NCBI RefSeq assembly: GCF_014905395.1
Contig: NZ_BNDT01000002.1
Span: 303,708-367,707 of the forward strand
DNA from: Lactococcus taiwanensis
Lineage (GTDB): Bacteria; Bacillota; Bacilli; Lactobacillales; Streptococcaceae
DNA: 64,000 nt
Reading direction: 5' to 3'
Below are positions 60,784 to 64,000 of the stretch, one piece after another; positions within the stretch are counted from its first letter, which is position 1; the number at the start of each line of letters is the position of its first letter. The notes under the pieces are model-generated. The model was given only the letters and a program-made list of their open reading frames with translations, was not told the origin of the DNA and searched no databases. Made by a program: the position numbers and the translations under genes.

Positions 60784-62067
60784 ATGGATAAAATTATCGT
60801 AAAAGGTGGACATACTAAACTGCAAGGTGAAGTTGAAATCGAAGGCGCAAAAAACGCGGTCTTGCCACTGCTTGCTGCCACACTCCTTGCAAGTGAAGGC
60901 GAAGTAGCTTTACGCAATGTCCCTATTTTAAGTGATGTGTTCATGATGAACAACTTGGTTGATCATCTTGGCGTAGATATCACTTTTGACCAAGAAGAAA
61001 AGCAAATCATTGCAAAAGCGGGTGCTGAAATCAAAACGACAGCACCTTATGAATATGTAAGTAAAATGAGAGCTTCAATTGTTGTTATGGGTCCAATTCT
61101 AGCGCGCAATGGTCAGGCACGGGTTTCAATGCCAGGAGGATGCTCAATTGGTTCTCGTCCAATAGACTTGCATTTGCGCGGTTTTGAACAAATGGGTGCA
61201 GTAATTACGCAAAACGCAGGCTACATTGAAGCTAAAGCGGATAAATTAAAAGGTGCTCACATTTATTTGGACTTCCCTTCGGTAGGTGCGACTCAAAATC
61301 TAATCTTAGCGGCCACCTTAGCTGAAGGCACTACAACCCTTGAAAATGCTGCGCGTGAACCCGAAATAGTAGACTTAGCCAATTTGCTCAATAAAATGGG
61401 AGCAAATGTTAAAGGTGCCGGCACAGATACAGTGATTATCAAAGGGGTGGATAAGATGCACGGTGCACACCACGCCGTGGTTCAAGACCGTATTGAAGCA
61501 GGAACTTTTATGGTAGCAGCAGCTATGACTCAAGGGAATGTATTAATTAAGGATGCTATAGCTGAGCATAATCGTCCCTTAATCTCAAAACTTAGTGAGA
61601 TGGGCGTGAGTTTCGTCGTAGAGGAAAGAGGCTTACGTGTCATCGGACCTGATCAACTCAAACCAACTAGCGTAAAAACATTACCACATCCAGGCTTTCC
61701 AACAGATATGCAATCACAAATGACTGCAGCTCAAGCAGTAGCAAAGGGTGAGTCGGTAATGGTGGAAACCGTATTTGAAAACCGTTTCCAACATTTAGAA
61801 GAAATGCGCCGGATGGGGCTTGAAGTTGATATCACGCGTAATACTGCGCTAATTCAAGGGAATTCAAATCTACAAGGTGCCGCTGTGAAATCAACAGATT
61901 TGCGTGCAAGTGCTGCTCTGATTTTACTTGGACTTGTTGCAAAAGGACAAACGACAGTGAGAAAACTCAGCCATTTGGACCGCGGTTACTATAAATTTCA
62001 TGAAAAACTTAGTGCACTAGGAGCAACAATCGAGCGTGTGCATGACGAAGATGGAGAAGATGCTTAA
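60784..62067 (+). CDS. murA: UDP-N-acetylglucosamine 1-carboxyvinyltransferase
   Basis: First committed step of peptidoglycan synthesis: transfers enolpyruvate from PEP to UDP-GlcNAc; target of fosfomycin. 427 aa. [18 protein letters not shown] near 18, the catalytic Cys in [17 protein letters not shown] near 115-120 (Cys form, so fosfomycin-sensitive type), [20 protein letters not shown] near 308 and the C-terminal [18 protein letters not shown] precedes the ATG. Its stop overlaps the ATG of epuA by one nucleotide. Confidence 0.96.
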   Translation: MDKIIVKGGHTKLQGEVEIEGAKNAVLPLLAATLLASEGEVALRNVPILSDVFMMNNLVDHLGVDITFDQEEKQIIAKAGAEIKTTAPYEYVSKMRASIVVMGPILARNGQARVSMPGGCSIGSRPIDLHLRGFEQMGAVITQNAGYIEAKADKLKGAHIYLDFPSVGATQNLILAATLAEGTTTLENAAREPEIVDLANLLNKMGANVKGAGTDTVIIKGVDKMHGAHHAVVQDRIEAGTFMVAAAMTQGNVLIKDAIAEHNRPLISKLSEMGVSFVVEERGLRVIGPDQLKPTSVKTLPHPGFPTDMQSQMTAAQAVAKGESVMVETVFENRFQHLEEMRRMGLEVDITRNTALIQGNSNLQGAAVKSTDLRASAALILLGLVAKGQTTVRKLSHLDRGYYKFHEKLSALGATIERVHDEDGEDA

Positions 62068-62255
62068 TGTTTAAAAAGGCCGTAAAATTTTTAGGATTGA
62101 GAGTATCTTTAATTATCCTTGTCGTGATTTTATTGGTTGTAGCAGCAATTCTAGGACTTATGGTTGGTTACGGTTTTCTTGGTGGAGGGAACCCATCCAA
62201 TATTTTTAACCATGATCTTTGGAGAGGGGTCATTAATAAACTGAACCCCTCATAA
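62067..62255 (+). CDS. EpuA-like small membrane protein (DUF of PF11772 type)
   Basis: 62 aa with one long membrane helix (about 13-38, SLIILVVILLVVAAILGLMVGYGFL) and a short extracytoplasmic tail ending WRGVINKLNPS. Streptococcal EpuA, found directly after murA, has the same plan; databases sometimes label it RNA polymerase subunit beta, which the sequence does not support. Translationally coupled to murA (A of ATG shares the stop). Terminator follows. Confidence 0.82.
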   Translation: MFKKAVKFLGLRVSLIILVVILLVVAAILGLMVGYGFLGGGNPSNIFNHDLWRGVINKLNPS

Positions 62256-62266
62256 TGTTTAATAAG

Positions 62267-62297
62267 AAGCACTGGCTTTTCCAGTGCTTTTTTTTTT
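62267..62297 (+). terminator. Terminator after murA-epuA
   Basis: AAGCACTGG-CTTTT-CCAGTGCTTTTTTTTT. Confidence 0.92.
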
Positions 62298-62394
62298 AAA
62301 AAAATTAGATAAAATGGGTATTTTTAGGCGGTTAAAAGCAAGTAATGCTTGAAATATAGCGTTTTTTATGCTAATCTTGAAAGGTATGAATTTA

Positions 62395-62408
62395 TGAGCA
62401 CATGCTCA
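62395..62408 (+). promoter_or_regulatory. Inverted repeat in the tig leader
   Basis: TGAGCA-CA-TGCTCA, ending about 5 nt before the SD (AAGGAG). It may be an operator or a hairpin that limits ribosome access. Confidence 0.45.
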
Positions 62409-62424
62409 AAATAAGGAGAAAAAA

Positions 62425-63708
62425 ATGACTGTAAGTTTCGAAAAAACTAGTGATACTAAAGGTACACTCTCATTTTCAATCGATCAAGAAACAATCAAAA
62501 CTGGGCTTGACAAAGCCTTTAATAAAGTAAAAGCAAACATTAGTGTCCCTGGTTTCCGTAAAGGTAAAATCAATCGTCAAATGTTCAATAAAATGTACGG
62601 TGAAGAAGCCCTTTATGAAGAAGCTTTAAATGCTGTTCTTCCAACTGCTTATGATGCTGCAGTTAAAGAAGCTGGTATTGAACCTGTCGCTCAACCAAAA
62701 GTTGATGTCGCAAAAATGGAAAAAGGTTCAGATTGGGAATTAACAGCGGAAGTTGTGGTAAAACCAACAGTAACACTTGGTGACTACAAAGACCTTACAG
62801 TCGAAGTAGAAGCATCTAAAGAAGTTTCAGACGAAGAAGTAGAAACTCGTTTGACTAACGCTCAAAATAATTTGGCCGAACTCGTGGTAAAAGAAAGTGC
62901 TGCGGAAAATGGTGATACAGTTGTTATTGACTTTGTTGGTTCAATCGATGGCGTTGAATTTGAGGGAGGAAAAGGCTCTAACCACAGTCTTGAGCTCGGT
63001 TCAGGTCAATTTATCCCTGGTTTTGAAGAACAACTTGTTGGCACAAAAGCTGGTGATGAAGTAGAAGTTAAAGTGACTTTCCCAGAAAACTACCAAGCTG
63101 AAGACCTTGCAGGTAAAGAAGCTATTTTTGCTACTAAAGTTAACGAAGTTAAAGCGAAAGAATTGCCAGAACTTGACGATGAACTCGCTAAAGACATCGA
63201 TGAAGAAGTTGAAACTTTGGATGAACTGAAAGCTAAATTCCGTAAGGAATTGGAAGAATCAAAAGCAGAAGCTTATGATGATGCAGTTGAAACAGCAGCG
63301 ATTGAAGCAGCTGTAGCGAACGCAGAAATCAAAGAAATTCCAGAAGAAATGATTCATGAAGAAGTACACCGTGCAATGAACGAATTCCTTGGCGGGATGC
63401 AACAACAAGGGATTTCTCCAGAAATGTACTTCCAAATCACTGGAACAACTGAAGACGACCTTCATAAACAATACGAAGCAGATGCTGACAAACGTGTTCG
63501 TACAAACCTTGTTGTTGAAGCAATCGCTGCTGCTGAAAACTTCACAACTTCAGATGAGGAAGTGAAAGCAGAAATTGAAGACCTTGCTGGTCAATACAAC
63601 ATGCCTGTTGAACAAGTTGAAAAACTTCTCCCAGTTGATATGCTTAAACATGATATCGCAATGAAAAAAGCTGTAGAAATTATTGCAACAACTGCTAAAG
63701 TAAAATAA
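62425..63708 (+). CDS. tig: Trigger factor (ribosome-associated chaperone and prolyl isomerase)
   Basis: First chaperone to meet nascent chains at the ribosome exit. 427 aa. Ribosome-binding domain 1-110 with the signature [19 protein letters not shown] near 43-61, FKBP-type isomerase domain about 150-240 ([36 protein letters not shown]), then the helical arms of the C-terminal domain ([32 protein letters not shown]). AAGGAGA precedes the ATG. Monocistronic. Confidence 0.97.
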   Translation: MTVSFEKTSDTKGTLSFSIDQETIKTGLDKAFNKVKANISVPGFRKGKINRQMFNKMYGEEALYEEALNAVLPTAYDAAVKEAGIEPVAQPKVDVAKMEKGSDWELTAEVVVKPTVTLGDYKDLTVEVEASKEVSDEEVETRLTNAQNNLAELVVKESAAENGDTVVIDFVGSIDGVEFEGGKGSNHSLELGSGQFIPGFEEQLVGTKAGDEVEVKVTFPENYQAEDLAGKEAIFATKVNEVKAKELPELDDELAKDIDEEVETLDELKAKFRKELEESKAEAYDDAVETAAIEAAVANAEIKEIPEEMIHEEVHRAMNEFLGGMQQQGISPEMYFQITGTTEDDLHKQYEADADKRVRTNLVVEAIAAAENFTTSDEEVKAEIEDLAGQYNMPVEQVEKLLPVDMLKHDIAMKKAVEIIATTAKVK

Positions 63709-63712
63709 GTTG

Positions 63713-63742
63713 AAAAAAACACCATATTATGGTGTTTTTTTA
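63713..63742 (+). terminator. Terminator after tig
   Basis: AAAAAACACCAT-AT-TATGGTGTTTTTTTA. Confidence 0.92.
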
Positions 63743-63914
63743 ATGCTCCCACATGGTTCCTTTGTATTTTTACAATTTACTCATTGATATTTTCAAGTAA
63801 AAAAATGTACCACAAAAATTTAAACTTTATATTTAAAATCAAATTAACAAACGTGACAACAGAGGGTTTTGAGAGGGTTGCTGAATAAAAAAGGGGAAAA
63901 GACACAGTTTATTC

Positions 63915-64000
63915 TTGACAAGGGGAGTTAGGTTTGATAGAATATAATAGTTGTCGCGAGAGACGAGGGTCTTGAAGCGAGCTAGACCATTGAAAACTGA
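63915..64000 (+). promoter_or_regulatory. Probable rRNA (rrn) operon promoter and leader, cut by window end
   Basis: TTGACA (63915-63920), 17 nt, TAGAAT (63938-63943), overlapping a second possible TATAAT (63943-63948). The following GC-richer leader ends in GACCATTGAAAACTGA, a motif typical of sequence just upstream of 16S rRNA or in rRNA spacers of this group. The 16S gene itself would lie beyond the window. Confidence 0.6.

Noticed and set aside
62067..62255. Labelling the 62-aa protein after murA as an RNA polymerase subunit
   Set aside because: It is a single membrane helix with a short tail and shows no RNA polymerase feature. The EpuA-like description fits better.

Overview
The window is a 64 kb piece of ordinary chromosome from a low-GC Gram-positive coccus, almost certainly Lactococcus. 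The gene content and order point there: ptcB-ptcA-RpiR-ptcC-bglA followed by ligA-dagK-msmK-nifJ, the mevalonate set mvaK1/mvaD/mvaK2/fni, an AcmD-like muramidase beside cysK, and strong Shine-Dalgarno (SD) sites with TTGACA/TATAAT promoters. The base composition looks somewhat richer in GC than L. lactis, which suggests the garvieae branch. That species call is inference, and nothing was searched or computed.

Layout. 0-5.5 kb: the tail of rsmI, a small convergent gene, isoprenoid synthesis and sodA. 5.7-7.7 kb: a DEAD-box helicase and a YdcF-like protein. 7.7-13.5 kb: a catabolite-controlled beta-glucoside PTS locus with two RpiR regulators. 13.7-19 kb: a hypothetical gene, tRNA-Cys, ligA, a diacylglycerol kinase and msmK. 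19-22.8 kb: nifJ with an unusual basic tail. 23-26.2 kb: cdaA-cdaR-glmM (c-di-AMP and cell-wall precursor). 26.2-32.5 kb: an alcohol dehydrogenase, pgmB, an esterase, a serine-rich membrane protein and tsaE-GNAT-lytR. 32.6-36.6 kb: tRNA-Arg, truA and a putative vitamin B6 salvage operon. 36.6-42 kb: pyrG with its CTP attenuator, membrane proteins and a minus-strand nucleoside-salvage operon. 42-50.4 kb: dnaE, trhA, degV-ypmR-GH3-ypmS and hup. 50.5-62.3 kb: a cysteine desulfurase, wall hydrolases, cysK, pbp1A-recU, ypsA, spx, an IMPase and murA-epuA. 62.4-64 kb: tig, then what looks like the promoter and leader of an rRNA operon cut by the window edge.

Three signals cut across gene boundaries. 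First, a 16-bp inverted repeat with a fixed spacer, CTGAC-N6-GTCAG (usually inside TTAC..GTAA), occurs 25 times exactly plus several one-mismatch or interrupted copies. It lies in terminators, in leaders and inside open reading frames, where it mostly encodes L-T-x-x-S. Second, at least eight genes have a -10 box (usually an extended TGN-TATAAT) exactly 6 nt before the start codon and no SD, so they are predicted to make leaderless mRNAs. Third, pbp1A has no ATG/GTG/TTG in front of its membrane anchor and appears to start at an ATT codon overlapping the recU stop.

No IS element, prophage, CRISPR array or defence island was seen. The region is core genome, and the unusual content lies in regulatory and repeat architecture.
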